Origin: Hybos culiciformis
Lineage: Eukaryota > Arthropoda > Insecta > Diptera > Hybotidae
Direction: 5' to 3'
DNA length: 64,000 nucleotides
NCBI GenBank assembly: GCA_964007475.1
Contig: OZ023273.1
Location: forward strand, 121,877,812-121,941,811
Within the stretch, counting starts at the first letter, position 1, and each line of letters starts with the position of its first letter. Positions 35,593 through 48,113 of the stretch are shown here, one piece after another. The position numbers were made by a program, and so were the translations under genes. The notes under the pieces are model-generated. The model ran no database searches and was not told the DNA's origin. It saw only the letters and a program-made list of their open reading frames with translations.

Positions 35593-35963
35593 ATGTTTTT
35601 TTTAAGTGTAGGTAATGTTTTTTTTAGTATTTACCTTCGACTTATAATATCAACGCAATATAAAGCCATAATTGCGAAATCTTTGAATGTGGCTTTAAGT
35701 CTCTTTATAAATGTCCAAACAGGTATATTTTTTTTTTGTCAAATATTGGACATAAGGACATATTTTTTTCTATTTTAGATTCTTTATTTTTTTTTATCAT
35801 ATTTAGTAATTTCCTTTGTAGCAACTTAGCCTATATAGCTTCACAAGAAAAGACATTTTCGCGTGTCCTTCGGGAAAATGAGTTTACATCAGCTTTTTTT
35901 TACTCTCATCCATTTTTTGGTTCCTTTTCCAGGTGGAGACGCGAAAAGCCTTTGCTCGCGTAG
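35593..35963 (+). CDS. hypothetical two-exon small protein (candidate)
   Basis: ATG at 35593 opens a frame that reaches CAG at 35722, followed by GTATAT. A 56-nt T-rich gap (35723-35778) ends in TTTTTTTCTATTTTAG, and the next segment continues in the compatible phase to TAG at 35961-35963, giving 104 residues. The N-terminus is hydrophobic (MFFLSVGNVFFSIYL). The first part of segment two is also hydrophobic, and the tail is mixed and charged (ASQEKTFSRVLRENEFTS). An intron of 56-65 nt is usual for flies. A second strong acceptor (TTGGTTCCTTTTCCAG) ends at 35932 and would lead to a different short ending. T-rich DNA creates such signals by chance and no family is recognised, so confidence is low. 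Confidence 0.2.
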
Positions 35964-36522
35964 TTGTAGGTTGAAATTTTATTTTTAAATTATTTTATCT
36001 TTAAAAAGAACATAACGCCAAATGCCTTAATGTTCATTTGTACACAGACTTAAGGTTATATTTATAAATTCCTGTTTTTATATTGATTTGAAAATGCCCA
36101 AATTCAGTAGTTTACATTAAATTTTATTTTTTTTTTTTTTTTCAAAAAGTCTGCAATCATAATATAAATCATATGTTGATTGCAATGTTGAGTATTATCC
36201 TTGTTACCATTTTGAATGGTTTTGTTGCAAGGATATTCATTCACATAATGTATGTAGTTTTTTTTTTTAAATGTTTTGTTTTCCGAATATGCATTGCACA
36301 ATTTTAATGAAGTTGCATAGATATTATTCATAAATGGTCAAAGAGAGAAATTTATGTGTCGATTGTTATCATAAAAAACATAAAACATATTTATAATAAA
36401 ATGCAAAAACTCAATTTGGTAAATTTCAAAATATAATAAATGTGTAGTATTTTCAATACAAAATTGCAGTTTTTCAAACATAATAAAATGCATAAATAAA
36501 TTTAAGAAATTTTCAGTTTTCA
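35964..36522. other. AT-rich gene-free DNA
   Basis: Only A/T-rich sequence. Minus-strand frames at 36104-36331 and 36338-36532 are composition artefacts. Confidence 0.7.
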
Positions 36523-36783
36523 ATGTTAACAATATCCAAATGCATTACAATTAAATTTCCCATAATGTTGCGATCTTTAGGTATTTTGATTTTCCTAAAA
36601 TTTTATACATACGTCATATGTATGCATTGCATTGCACTAATTGTAGTCGCTATATGGTGTAGTGTCGTTATCACAATCCCTGTTCAATCGATTTTCATGA
36701 TTGAAATTGGGGTAAAAACGAATGAAAACTTAAATGAATCAAGCAGGTTTAAAGCTCCACAAATACATAAACGGGCAGTGTGA
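36523..36783 (+). CDS. hypothetical small membrane protein (candidate)
   Basis: An 86-residue frame from a true ATG to TGA. Residues about 15-34 (MLRSLGILIFLKFYTYVICM) and about 38-60 (ALIVVAIWCSVVITIPVQSI) form two hydrophobic stretches. They are followed by a polar tail with NENLNESSRFKAP. Its residue mix is less biased than in most frames here. There is no TATA, neighbouring exon or recognised family. Two adjacent hydrophobic segments also arise readily by chance in T-rich DNA. An AG-GTTTAA near 36747 is a weak donor if this were an exon. Confidence 0.15.
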   Translation: MLTISKCITIKFPIMLRSLGILIFLKFYTYVICMHCIALIVVAIWCSVVITIPVQSIFMIEIGVKTNENLNESSRFKAPQIHKRAV

Positions 36784-39736
36784 CTTCAAATTGCATGCGT
36801 TTATTTATATCAATATTAAACTGGGTAAATTCGATACGATATGGTCATATTTATTGCGAACTTAAGACTAAGCTTTCCTAATTGTTTCAAAAAAATGTAT
36901 CCTTACAATCAAACAAATCAAGGCATAAAAGTTGTTATTATTTGTTTTCGTTTATAGATGTAAACTATGCCTACAAAGTTTCCATTAACAATTTTAATTT
37001 ACAATCTTAATTTTTGCTCACAATTTTTCATTTGTGACATTGACAATCATTTTTTTGGTTTTGCTTTTCTTTAGTAAATGCTCTTATGTTCTTAACATAG
37101 TTTTCAATTTTCCACCTCATTTAAAGATTTGATTATATTTAATATTTATGCTAAAACCGTTTTATGGAAAAACTGATTTTTTTTATTTAATTCGTAATTT
37201 TTTGTAGAGCTTGCAAAATATACATGATCGAACAACTAATTTTGCTCATGCATATTGAATATAGTTTTTTGGTTTCGTCAGAACAATCACCACCACCAAT
37301 GTAGTAAATTGTTATTTTAGCAAGTTAAGTAACTGTTATCGCTTAGTCAAGCATATCTTTCGCTGATCGGTTGCACAACAGTGTAGAGCAGTTCTCTAGC
37401 TTGTAATTCTCATTACATGTGATTGACGTTATTGTCAATGATTGAAATTTGCTACTGAAGTGAATAATGTCTATCATTATACATTATTTATTTATTGCGG
37501 ATGGCATTCAAATAGATTATTTCAAGTTTTTTTTATAATTAATACAAAAGTTTTCGAGGTACTTATGATACAGTGTCGTTAATCAAGAAATCATATTTAA
37601 TTGATTAGTATACATATATCTATAAATATTTTTAATAAATATTCTGTAAACACATTTATACATATAGTATAATTTTTCTTAATATTTTCAATAAAACATT
37701 TTTAATCAGGTTTCTTTAATAATTTTTGGGTTTTATTTTCCATAAATTAAGAAGAACAAATGTGTTTATTTATAAAATGGCAAAAAAAATAACAAGTGTC
37801 AAAGGATGTTTGTTCACTTGATTCTTAATTTTTACATAGCAACGCAGTTCTTTAACCCATCCACTTAGAACTGCACGCCTACGGACAAAAAAAAAGAAGA
37901 GGAATTCTTTTACAAATTATTGGTGATATGACACGACACACTTCATTGTATTTGCAAAAAAAAGTTATATTTTTAAAAACATTTTTGCATTTAGTTATTT
38001 GTTTTTCTTATATTCATACTACTAAATGTTATGTATGTATGTATGTAGAAATAAATTTTCTCACTTTGATTCAACATCAATGTTGAGTGTATGTACTGTT
38101 TATATATATATTTCAAGTTGTTAGATAAAAGCAACCTTAAATAATCAAAATTCTTACGAAGACGTCCGTAGAGTTGTTAAAAATGAAATTAACTAAAAAA
38201 ATACAATATTCAAAATTCGCATTGTTGCACCATGTAAATGAAGTTTAGGGATCGTCTCAACATTTCGAATTTCGATTTAACATTTTTACCAGGGGCTAAA
38301 TATATTTTTTAAGGTTCTTTCCTAATACTGTCTATACCATATAAACAAATACATATATAACAATTTTGATCGAAATCCGGACCACAATTCCAAATCCTAC
38401 ATTTTTATTAAATTTATAAAATGAACCTATCAAAATTTAGATAACTAAGATTTATAACAGTTTACTACAAATTTAATTAAAAATAAAACTTCCCAAACTT
38501 TTAGACTCTTGTTCATTCATTTTTTATTTTTATTTTGTTTATTTTCATTTTATGTTTATGTTATTTATTTAAACAAAACAAAAAATATCCTTTTCAGCAA
38601 CAAGGATGATTATATAAAAACAAAAAAAAAAAGGAAAAAGTCATAAGGGTGTCTGAATTCAGGTTAAGTGACACCAAAAAAGAAAAAGAAAATCTAACAA
38701 AAAACATTGAAAAGATGAATATTTTTATGAATGATGATTGAATATGAAAACGTAATGCATTTTAAATTTAATGTAAACAGAAACGAAGATGTGAAAATTT
38801 ATTTATTTAGTTCATTTTTTATGGAGTATGATTGAAAATTGAATTCAAAAGAGGAATAATGGTAAAATTCTATGATAAAGTTTAAATATGAAAATTAAAA
38901 ATATATGCTTAAAGTACGATTAAAAATTGTATTGCGAGAGTTTGAAACTGATATAAAAAAAAAAAATTATTTTATTGTTAGGAAAATAATTTGACGCAGT
39001 AACAAAACATGACTTTAAAGGTCGATTACAACAATATCGAATTCTTTCCAAATAAAATCTTTTATACTGAAATTAATTATCTGAAAATTATATTAGATTC
39101 AACAAAGAGATTTTCACATTACTAACCCAAACATAAATTTTATAAAGTTTGTAAATTTAAATTAGAATTAAAATATTTATGAACTAAAAATCTTTTTCTT
39201 TTAAAATTTAAACATTTGTTGAAGAACTAAATTGTTGAAAATTATGTCCAAACCGCTCTAAAATAAACACTATCTAATTCCCTTGTCTCCTTGTAAGGCT
39301 TCCTAAACTTTGTTTTTTTTAAATATATGATTACAATTTTTCTCTTTATAGTTGATTTGTAAGCTAAATACTATATATATTTTTCAATAACAGCGGTTCC
39401 AACTCAAGACTATATAATTTTTTATACTTAGCCTAAAAAAATAAATAAAATAAAACAGAGATATCATATCAAAAGGTAAATTAGTTAATTCAACATAACA
39501 ATTTTATTTTTACAAATTGCATATATTTTCACAAACTCGTGATTTGTTGGAATTTATCTTTTGAAATTTTAGTACATAAAAATAGCAATCAAATATCTCT
39601 CCTTTTCCGTAATAATATTATTCCTTTTTGCTGATTTTTAAATTAATTAATTTTTATTACAACTGACATACTTTAATGTTTAAATTATGTTATAAAATAC
39701 CTTTGTAATTTTCAAATAATCGATTGAAAAATTTAA
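36784..39736. other. AT-rich gene-free DNA
   Basis: No gene supported. A less AT-rich patch at 37270-37460 contains a short open frame after CGCTTAG (SSISFADRLHNSVEQFSSL, then TAA). A TATG microsatellite lies at about 38030-38047. Confidence 0.65.
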
Positions 39737-39892
39737 ACCCTGGTGGACCGAAGTAAAGAAGGGTTTCGTGAGAACAGAGTAAAGACAGACCTAAGTTCAA
39801 GGCAAAAGCCAATAAATGAAGACAATATTGGATTTTCTAACTATGTATATCTAAATACAAATTTTAACGAAGGCCTACCCATTTCATTTTAG
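39737..39892 (+). other. 52-codon open frame without ATG
   Basis: Open from after TAA at 39734-39736 to TAG at 39890-39892. It has mixed, hydrophilic composition (RSKEGFRENRVKTDLSSRQK) unlike the F/I/K/N-rich chance frames. No acceptor precedes it and no family is recognised. It could be an exon relic or transposon relic. Confidence 0.15.
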
Positions 39893-41686
39893 CATAGTAT
39901 TATCTAGTATTATATATTTAAATCTATTAATTCTTTTAATGGTGGAGATTTGAGGGAAATAATATTAAGAGTTGATAAATAAAATGTTCATCCTCCGTAA
40001 GATCAAACTGATATAAATTAAAAATATATCATAGAAGTTTATGACTTTCGATATTGCTTCTGATTGCAGTAATTTTAAGCACTGCCCCAGCGACAAAGTC
40101 TGTTACTTCCTATCTTTTGAACACAGTTTTTTAATTCTTATCATATGAAATTATTACTTACAATATACAACAAATCGATACTAGAGAGGATTAAATTGAT
40201 AATCTAACAAAGCAAAAGCAGATGTAAGAAATTTTATTTTTTTTTTATATTTTATATATAATATGTATAGATTTTTTTTCTGAAAATCGAAAATTATGAT
40301 AAATGATTTTTACATTTCTTTTTTTTTTCTTTCAATATTGTAATTTCAAAATTTATAAGCCACAAATATTAAACGAATGATTTGTGTTGCAATTATATGT
40401 ATATTATTATTATTTTAACTTTCTTATAATATTTGAATTATTACTGTTATTGTAAAATAATAATAAAAAAAATATTAAAATATTTTCTACAATTTCAAAT
40501 AGTTTCACGTAAAATGAAAAAACCTTATTTCTATATAAATTTAACATCCACTTCAATGCGACAACTTTGTTTTATTTCTAGACAGAGTTTCAACATATGA
40601 AGTAACTTATTTCGTTTCTGTTTCATTTAACTGACTTCACATACTTATACTTTGCAGTAAAGCTCGTTCAACAACTGCTTATTAATTTTTTTTTGCTTGG
40701 TCGAAGTTATAAATTGCAGAAAAGTAATTTCAGTATCTTATATGTATTCTTATGGACTTCAATTCAATAGGATTGCATTGCAGCAAGTTCAGAATTTTTG
40801 TGTAGTAAAATTCTTTGCTAGTTGCTACTATTATATTCGAATATATATTTAAATCTATTCTCACTTTAGATCCAACAAGCAATGATAATATGATTTATAA
40901 AATATTAATGATTATGAAATATGTATAGTACTCTATTCTATATTTTTTGCACAGCAAGGATATTGTTGCAAAAATTTTAAGGAAAAACTATATAAATAAT
41001 AACAAAAAAAAGTGCAGTTTATCTTTACACAAGCCTGAGTTTTATTTATTTAAAATTTTCATTCTATGGGCATAAAAAATATTATTTTTCTCACATAATA
41101 TTTTTTGGGGAAAAAAATAGGAAAATCTTTTAGTTAAAAAAAAAAGATTAAATGTCTCATCATAAGTCCAAATATAATGAATATTTTTTTTCAAGATATA
41201 TACACAAACAATTTTTTTATTAATGGTACAAAAGGCCTAAAGGATAATGTCTATAAAAAGTGTATTCCTGTTTGAGTTTTTTTTATTTTTGAAACTTTTC
41301 TACAATCATGAAAAATGAATGAATGAAGTTGATGAAAATTGAATAAAAAATGATATCTTAAAATAGATACAAGAAAATTATTTTTTTTTATACATACATA
41401 TAAGTTTGTTCGAAAACAAAACTGCAATGATCATATATTCAGTAAGTTAATTAAATGTCCAAAGTATAGATTTAAAAAGAAAAAATTGTAAGCCTTTTTC
41501 TTTTATGAAAGTTAAAATTAAAAAGCATATTTCTCCAGGTTTGAAAAAGTGGAACCAACAACCATTCAATTTATTTTGTAGTAGTGAAATTTAAAAAGTG
41601 CCTCTTAATTTTTTTAATCGCTCGTAGAGCCAAACATTAGATACAAAAAAACAGGTGTTTTTCGCTCCTTTTTCAATTTAATTTAT
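39893..41686. other. AT-rich gene-free DNA
   Basis: Only A/T-rich sequence, homopolymers and AT microsatellite patches. No gene, repeat or element could be supported. Confidence 0.7.
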
Positions 41687-41731
41687 GGCTACGTGACGAA
41701 AGGTCTTTTCGCGCGGCTCGTGACGGCCAGG
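41687..41731. promoter_or_regulatory. 45-bp CpG-rich island
   Basis: GGCTACGTGACG, then CGAAAGGTC, TTTTCGCGCGGCTCGTGACGG and CCAGG. It is about 60% G+C with several CpGs in DNA of about 22-25% G+C, and the phrase GGCT(A)CGTGACG occurs twice. It could be a transcription-factor cluster, promoter or transposon terminus. Function is unknown. Confidence 0.3.
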
Positions 41732-41808
41732 CAAATCTTTTAATTGCGTATTGAATGAATTAATAAACATAATATACATTTATGAATTTACATTTTTTTT
41801 AAACGATA

Positions 41809-42015
41809 TTAATTATATTCGACTGCACCGAATTTAAAATATGTTGACGATGAGCGACTCAAAATAATGTCACCGACTTTTTTTTTATCACAACCTTTAT
41901 TGAAATGTATGAAAACAGCGGGCCAACAATAAGCCCCCTTATTTGAATTAATTCTTTGGCCTCCTCCCCAAAAAAAACTTGTGGATGGCAGCCTGTTGGA
42001 CCATCTCTGCTGTAA
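41809..42015 (-). other. GC-elevated open island, minus strand
   Basis: Minus-strand frame of 68 codons from 42015 to TAA at 41811-41809, without ATG. It begins LQQRWSNRLPSTSFFWGGG and ends STYFKFGAVEYN. A second minus frame over the first 150 bases is also open (contains SRDGPTGCHPQVFFGEEAKE). The sequence ATTACAG before CAGAGATGG could be a weak acceptor. It is not recognised and may be a transposon relic. Confidence 0.15.
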
Positions 42016-44448
42016 TTAATTTTTGGTTTAAGTATTTTTGTTTTGTTTTTTAGTTGTATTGTATATATTTATATATGAATTGTATATTCATGAACTAAAT
42101 TTATTTGCGTTAATGAATTAAAATTAAATTAAATGTAATTTTATTTATGTAAAGAAGGAAAAGCAAAAACATTGCTTTCTAATCATTTTATATGTTTAGT
42201 TAAGATAAACAGAAAAATGATTACGTATTATTTGTATAATGTATTTGTGTATATATAATATGTATTTGTATATTATATATTATTATTTACATAAATATAG
42301 ATAATATTATAGTTTTAATAAAAATATTAAATTGAATTTGTGATGATACTGTGGTAACATAAGACCAGACGAAAATACTACTTCTAAAACAACCCAACTG
42401 AATAAATTTATTACTAAATTTATTTAGATATTTTATTTTTTCATTATAAAGTGTAAGTATACATGTAGTTATAAGTAAATTTTTTACAGTAAATTAAATT
42501 TTTTTAAAAAATATTTTTTCATTATGGATATACTTTGAAATTTATTTTCAAAATAGTTTTATTATAACGTCATTTTGGTCATGTAACAATTTTTAAAATT
42601 ATATAAATTTTTTTTTATAACTTTGGTCACTAACAATGAAATTAAGTCTAAACTAAAATTAAATTTTAAAATTAAGGTTTTTTATATATACATTTAAGCG
42701 GAATCAGCAAATTCAATGTAATTGATTCATTGATTTCAAGAAATTGAAAATATGTATGTGGACAAATCATATTTATTTTTTTGATGCTAGAGAGTTCTGG
42801 TATTTACATACCTACCCGGTTAATGTAAAAGACAGTAAAAGGATTTTTGTTTTTGGAAACCTGATTATTAATTACAAAAAAAAAAACTTGATTCGAATTA
42901 GAAAAAAAATTATTTAGATTAAGAGGGTAATTGTGTGTCTAGTAGAAAAATTTAACTTAATCAACATAAAATAAAGTAATTCAAATTGGTTCAGCGGAAT
43001 TTTCCAAATTTTTAAACTTCTAATTATCATTAAGTCAGTAAATTACAATATTAGAAATGTTTTTGATGATATTTTTACAACGTTAAGGTTTCAACTAATT
43101 ACCGCTTCAATAAAAAGTTTAATTGATATTTAAGTTATCCAGCGGTCCAAAATTTTATACTGAAAATAAATAAAAACAATTTTTTTCGTATCATTAAAAA
43201 ATAAATTTGTCAAGATTATAAAATTTCAAAAAGAGAATTCACGAATATATGCTTAAGGGACACCTTTTCCAAAATAATTTCTTCTGTCATCAACAAAATA
43301 ATATTAATGCAATTTTTCATTATTTTAAAATGTAGGTTTTGTGCTGTTTTCTGAAGTATGCACAAATGTTCAATATACATTTGTATTTAAAATACATGAG
43401 CACAATATGCACACATGTAATCGTATTCAGATATAAATTTTTTTGCTTTATACATACAAAAGTCAAAACTCTTGATTTTCTTTTGAATATAGGAAAATTC
43501 CATTAATTTAATAAATCTACGTAGTTATGCGTAATTATTTCAGGTACATAATTCAACCAATGTTTACTAGGTGAAGACACTTGCTCTAGGATTTTCTATG
43601 CAAAAAATTTTTTTTACACTCATAATGGTTTCTTTCTAGGCAGTGCTATTATTTTATAATTTATATGTGCACGTGCACGTTTTATTTAAAAGTGATGCAA
43701 AATCAGGTTGTCTAAAAAAAAATATTCACTCTATCGTATGATGAAATAAAAGAAAAATGTTTTCCCATTTATATTGGATAGGAATTCCTTCACTTCACCA
43801 ATAATCTAAAATTCTAAATCCATAAACGAATACATGTTCTTTCATGTACAGAAGATGTATATACAATATATAAAAATCTTAAAGTTTTAAATAATAGTAA
43901 TTTATAGAAGTAAGATTCATGACGACTCTGTTAGTAACTTTATGGTCTAAAAATTAAACTATAAAAGTTTTTTTTTTTCAACTCTTAGCATTAAAGTATA
44001 TTAAGAAAAAAGTTCTAATGCAAAAATAAAAAGAAAAGTTATTAGAACACCAAAAAAGTTAAAAAGGTTTTAAATTGTAAAAAATTAAAGCTTTTTTTTA
44101 TCCTTTTCTAATTAAAATATTATAAAATGAGTCTGTGACAGTGAGGTTTCTTCAAAGTAAATATATTAAGAAGTTAATATTTGAACACTGAAAAATTTAT
44201 TAATATTATGATTCTGAACACATATGAAATTTATATATAAATTAATTTATTCAAATTTCAAACATTCAAATAAATATTATCACTTGAAAAAAACTTATAG
44301 AGTGGAAAAAAAAAGTCTTGAGATCTGCTCTCAAACACTTGCATTAGCCTGACTCTTTAGTCTAACAAAATTGTGAAGACAGATTAAAACCGAATAATAT
44401 GGTTAATCATTAATCAAAAAATGAGAAGTAGCTGATATTATATTTATA
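42016..44448. other. AT-rich gene-free DNA
   Basis: No gene supported. Long A/T tracts and TATA-type dinucleotide patches near 42060-42300. CACGTGCACGTG-like phrase GTGCACGTGCACG at about 43666-43678 is a small palindromic E-box-like site. Confidence 0.65.
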
Positions 44449-45176
44449 TAGGGTGACCAGATCAAAAATATATTTTTAGGGTAGTATTTTATTGATGGTT
44501 TTTTTTTTCGTTTTTCACTATATAAAAATAAAACAAACTTTTTAATTCTCTGTAATATTTAATAACTAACAAAAAAAAAGTTTAAATCAAAAACGAAAAA
44601 CAAAAAACTTACATCGAACTACAACACAATTGAATTTTTTTTATTTTCGAATCTTATATCTAAATTATATTTTTCAGTTTTCAGTTTCCTTTCAGTTTTC
44701 TTCAAAATAATATATATATATATATTTTTTTTTTGTTGAATAATATATTTTATATATTTTTAATAATTTATTAAATTAATTTATAATGATAACGACATAT
44801 CAGCAGAGTTCGAATTTTAAAAATCAAAACATAAAGGGAATTTTTTTTTTTTTTCTCCTATCCCAAAGAAAAAGAAAAATAAAAAATCATTTGAAAAGAA
44901 AAGATTACTGAGTTTATGAAAGATTTTTTAAGTGATAAGAAAAACAGTGGAATAAGTGATAACTTTTTATCTTTCTTTACATTATCTGTTCAATTGATAA
45001 TAATAAAAGTTGACCTCATAATGCTGAAATTTACTAGATATAAAAAAAAAATATTTTAGGTGTTTTTGGGGTATTTTTTCCTACCCCATTACAGATTTTG
45101 GAAATGGGGTATTTCAGGAAAATTCAATCAAAAATGGGGTAGCCTACCCCAGAATGGGGTATGTCTGGTCACCCTA
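44449..45176. mobile_element. hAT-like non-autonomous element (728 bp)
   Basis: A 13-bp terminal inverted repeat TAGGGTGACCAGA is perfect at both ends. TATTTATA (44441-44448) and AATTTATA (45177-45184) form an 8-bp duplication with one mismatch. Both features fit hAT. The right 110 bp carries six GGGGTA hexamers: 45068, 45106, 45136 and 45156 forward, with TACCCC at 45082 and 45145. This is a likely transposase-binding cluster. The interior is AT-rich, with an (AT)n at 44709-44725, and encodes nothing credible. No mobility protein is present. Confidence 0.75.
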
Positions 45177-45194
45177 AATTTATATCAGAAGATG

Positions 45195-45437
45195 TCAAAT
45201 ATCTATCAAATAGTTTCCTATTATTCCTTCCAATGACTCAATTTTCGATAAATTCTTCTTAGCCGGACTTAAGTCAAATTTACACCCATTAGATCTCTGA
45301 CGAAAGCGAAAATTTTGAGTGTGGTGAACAAAGTTGTAATGTTTTTCTAATGGTTTGAGAGGTTTGAGATATTTGAAAATAGTTTTATTTTCGAAAAAAG
45401 GAAGACGAAAGGAAGACGATTTAGGCTTTGTAGACAT
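45195..45437 (-). CDS. hypothetical 80-residue frame (candidate)
   Basis: A true ATG (context AAAAGATG) opens 80 codons to TGA. The stop lies 11 bases from the duplication flanking the hAT-like element. The composition is basic and serine-rich at the N-terminus (STKPKSSSFR). It continues through KYLKPLKPLEKHYNF to a mixed tail ending GIIGNYLIDI, richer in K, P and S than the usual chance frames. No domain, signal peptide or hydrophobic segment is visible. It might be an exon truncated by the insertion, a transposon relic or chance. Confidence 0.15.
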   Translation of the reverse strand: MSTKPKSSSFRLPFFENKTIFKYLKPLKPLEKHYNFVHHTQNFRFRQRSNGCKFDLSPAKKNLSKIESLEGIIGNYLIDI

Positions 45438-47444
45438 CTTTTAGTAACAAAAGCCTACTTTGATTTACTAAAATAGGTTTCCTTATAATGAAGGTAAGAT
45501 CATTTCTACGAATAGTCTATTTCACTCTAGTGGCCTCTTAAACGAAATATAAATGAAATGAATAATATTTTCGATTTCTTCTATTTCTTTAAACTGTCCA
45601 AAATATTAATTGATAAGATTCGGTAACAAGAGTGTCTTTCAAATATGTAATTTATATATAAATAATTTAAAATAATAACAATTTTAATTAAATTATTTTT
45701 GTAAATATAATAATTTCTTTGCCCCAAAAAAAAAAGGTTTCCAATCAAATTTTATCAGTGTTCATTTTTCTTATTGTGTTCCCAAATGATTATAATTATG
45801 TTTTTTATGTTTGTGAATTTTATTTATGTAATTAAAGCAAGAAAAAAAATATACATATATATATACATATAAAAATTTTTTTTCAAGAAATTTGATTCGA
45901 TTATAAAGAAAATTACAATTAAATTCAATTTTTTTTTTTTTTCATTTTAGTTAGATGAAAGAAGGTGAATGCCATCAAATTCAATCATTAAAATTAAAAT
46001 TACAACAAAAAAGAAAAAAAAAATGTATAAAGAAAAAAAAAGAATTATATTTTCTTAATTTGATTTTATCACAATAAAAAATACATATTTTTTTTTTTTA
46101 TATCTAAGTACGGTATTACATTTCTTTGAATAAAATTTTTGATTCATTGTTTTTCAATTTTATAAATGAAAATATATATAAATTTTAAAAGAAGAAAAAA
46201 AATAAAAAAAAATTATTTGTTTAGATTATTTTTGCTTAATCATTTTCAGATATTTATTGTAGAAAAAGGTAAAATAATAATAATAATAATAATAACAATA
46301 ATAATAATAAAATAATAATAAGAAAGAATTAAATATTATTTCAACACCCGCTATATATATAAAAAAAAAAAAAAATTAAGTAAAAGGCGCCAATTACTTT
46401 GATAAAAATAAAAAAAAAAGATTTTGTTTTCTTATTGAAAATTAATGAATTTTTGAAAGGGGGGCTCTTTAATACAAGATTATAATTTATGATTTGTAAA
46501 AGAAGAAACTGTATTCATATTATAAAATTTTCAAGAAATTTAATATTATGACTATACTAATGAGAAAATTGAAAATAAGAAAATATAAGTACATACATAT
46601 ATGTATATAATTTATAAAAAATCTAATTTTCAAGATATATTCAATTTGGCTCTTGTGTTACTCTCAAAGTTTTTGTATTCAAATTAATTACGTTACGAAA
46701 CATAAGACTTTTTTCTTCCATGTCAGAATATCCACTTGACCAAAGTATATTAAACTATGCATGTTTCCGAATCTCGTTCTATAAAACAATTCGACCCGAT
46801 AAGTTCTTGAAACCTTGCATTCTTCACATTCTTAGCTTAATATTAAAATTGCTACTGATAAATCGCCCGCGTATTAATGATCAAGTATTAAGAGTCGACA
46901 ACTTAAATGAATTTAAAAAATTTTTTTGAAACAAACTCTAAACGTTATACATTTAAAAAATCTTTAATTTCAATAATAATTTTACCCAATGCGTTAGTAG
47001 TAGGCCTAAAGAAAATAAAATGAAATCATTTAGTGATGTATCATTTTCATAATATATTTTAGATACAGTAAAGTTATATATACAACAATCATAAATTAAA
47101 TCAAAAAAGTTACATAAAAGGTAAAAAAACAAATAATAAATTAAAAAAAATAAAAAACATTAAAAATTAAATATGAAAGGAAAAGATATAATAATCAAAA
47201 ATAGACCGCATTACAAATCAAAAATTATTTTCAGTGTTTTAATATGCTTACTTGCAACGCTCACCTAACATACAGCTCGTTTATTAGTTTACTTGATCAA
47301 TGTACCTAATCTATAATCGTTTAATATAAAAAAAAGTCCATTTCATATATTCGGCGTAAACTAGAAAACAACGAAAGATTTGTGGATACTTCTATATTAA
47401 AAGGCTGATGAATTGCATTCAACAAAAATTATAAAAAATTAATA
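45438..47444. other. AT-rich DNA with (AAT)n microsatellite
   Basis: A/T-rich with an imperfect (AAT)n at 46273-46321. A less AT-rich patch at 46690-46930 is open on both strands. The plus frame at 46720-46929 has an ATG (69 codons, MSEYPLDQSILNYACF start). The minus frame of 47 codons contains RVELFYRTRFGNMHSLIYFG. Both-strand openness argues for composition rather than coding. Confidence 0.5.
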
Positions 47445-47728
47445 ATGAAGATTAAACTTGTTAGTCCTGCTGTACTAATTCCAAATATTACTTTTATGTT
47501 GGGACTGCGGCGGATAACAAAAATTTTCGAATATGGTGAAATGGTCCTTGATGCTGACCATACAATTTCCGGACAGACTTGAATTGGCCAATCAAGCCTC
47601 TCAAGGATGAATTTAAATTTTCAATAAATCGAAATTCAGTAATGGTTTTGCCAAAATCGATATTTGAGTGTATAATAAAATTAGATAAGTGCGTTGATCA
47701 AACTGATCCTAATCCATCGACTAAATAA
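47445..47728. pseudogene. GC-elevated island with three overlapping open frames
   Basis: Plus: ATG at 47445 opens 45 residues (starts MKIKLVSPAVLIPNITFMLG) to TGA at 47580-47582. A second plus frame runs from 47558 for 56 codons to TAA at 47726-47728 and contains TDLNWPIKPLKDEFKFSINR. Minus: 67 codons without ATG from 47697 to TAA at 47496-47494, containing GLIGQFKSVRKLYGQHQGPF. The two plus frames overlap by 25 bases, as a single frameshift in a formerly continuous frame would give. No family is recognised. A decayed gene or transposon fragment is plausible; the coding strand is undecided. Confidence 0.25.
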
Positions 47729-48113
47729 TAAAATGCTTCAATTTAGATTTTAATAAAAGAAAATTTTATTTGATTTTAATTTGATTTCTTTTGTTATTGT
47801 GAGCGCGCGATTATAATGAGTTTTTTTTGTATTTTAGTTTTTTTTTTTTTTTTTTTCATTAAATTAATGAAAAATGTACAAATCATAATATCGTATTTGT
47901 ATTAAAAAACAAAAAAAAAAATTGATAAATTGTGTTTATTTTTTTTTGTCTGTTGCTGTTCTGATTACATTTACAAAACAACAAATCAAATTTAATTTTT
48001 TTTTTTTTATAATTTTAAATAATTTCCACATTCAAGCAATGATAGCGCCATAAAAAATTAATTATTACCGCTTGTATATTAAAAAATTTTTTTCTTTTAT
48101 TTCAAAAACAAAA
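47729..48113. other. AT-rich gene-free DNA
   Basis: Nothing but A/T runs, including a long T run near 47840-47858. Confidence 0.7.

Noticed and set aside
45841..46410. Possible low-complexity coding (poly-N/K) in (AAT)n region
   Set aside because: Simple microsatellite and A/T runs; no frame has other content.
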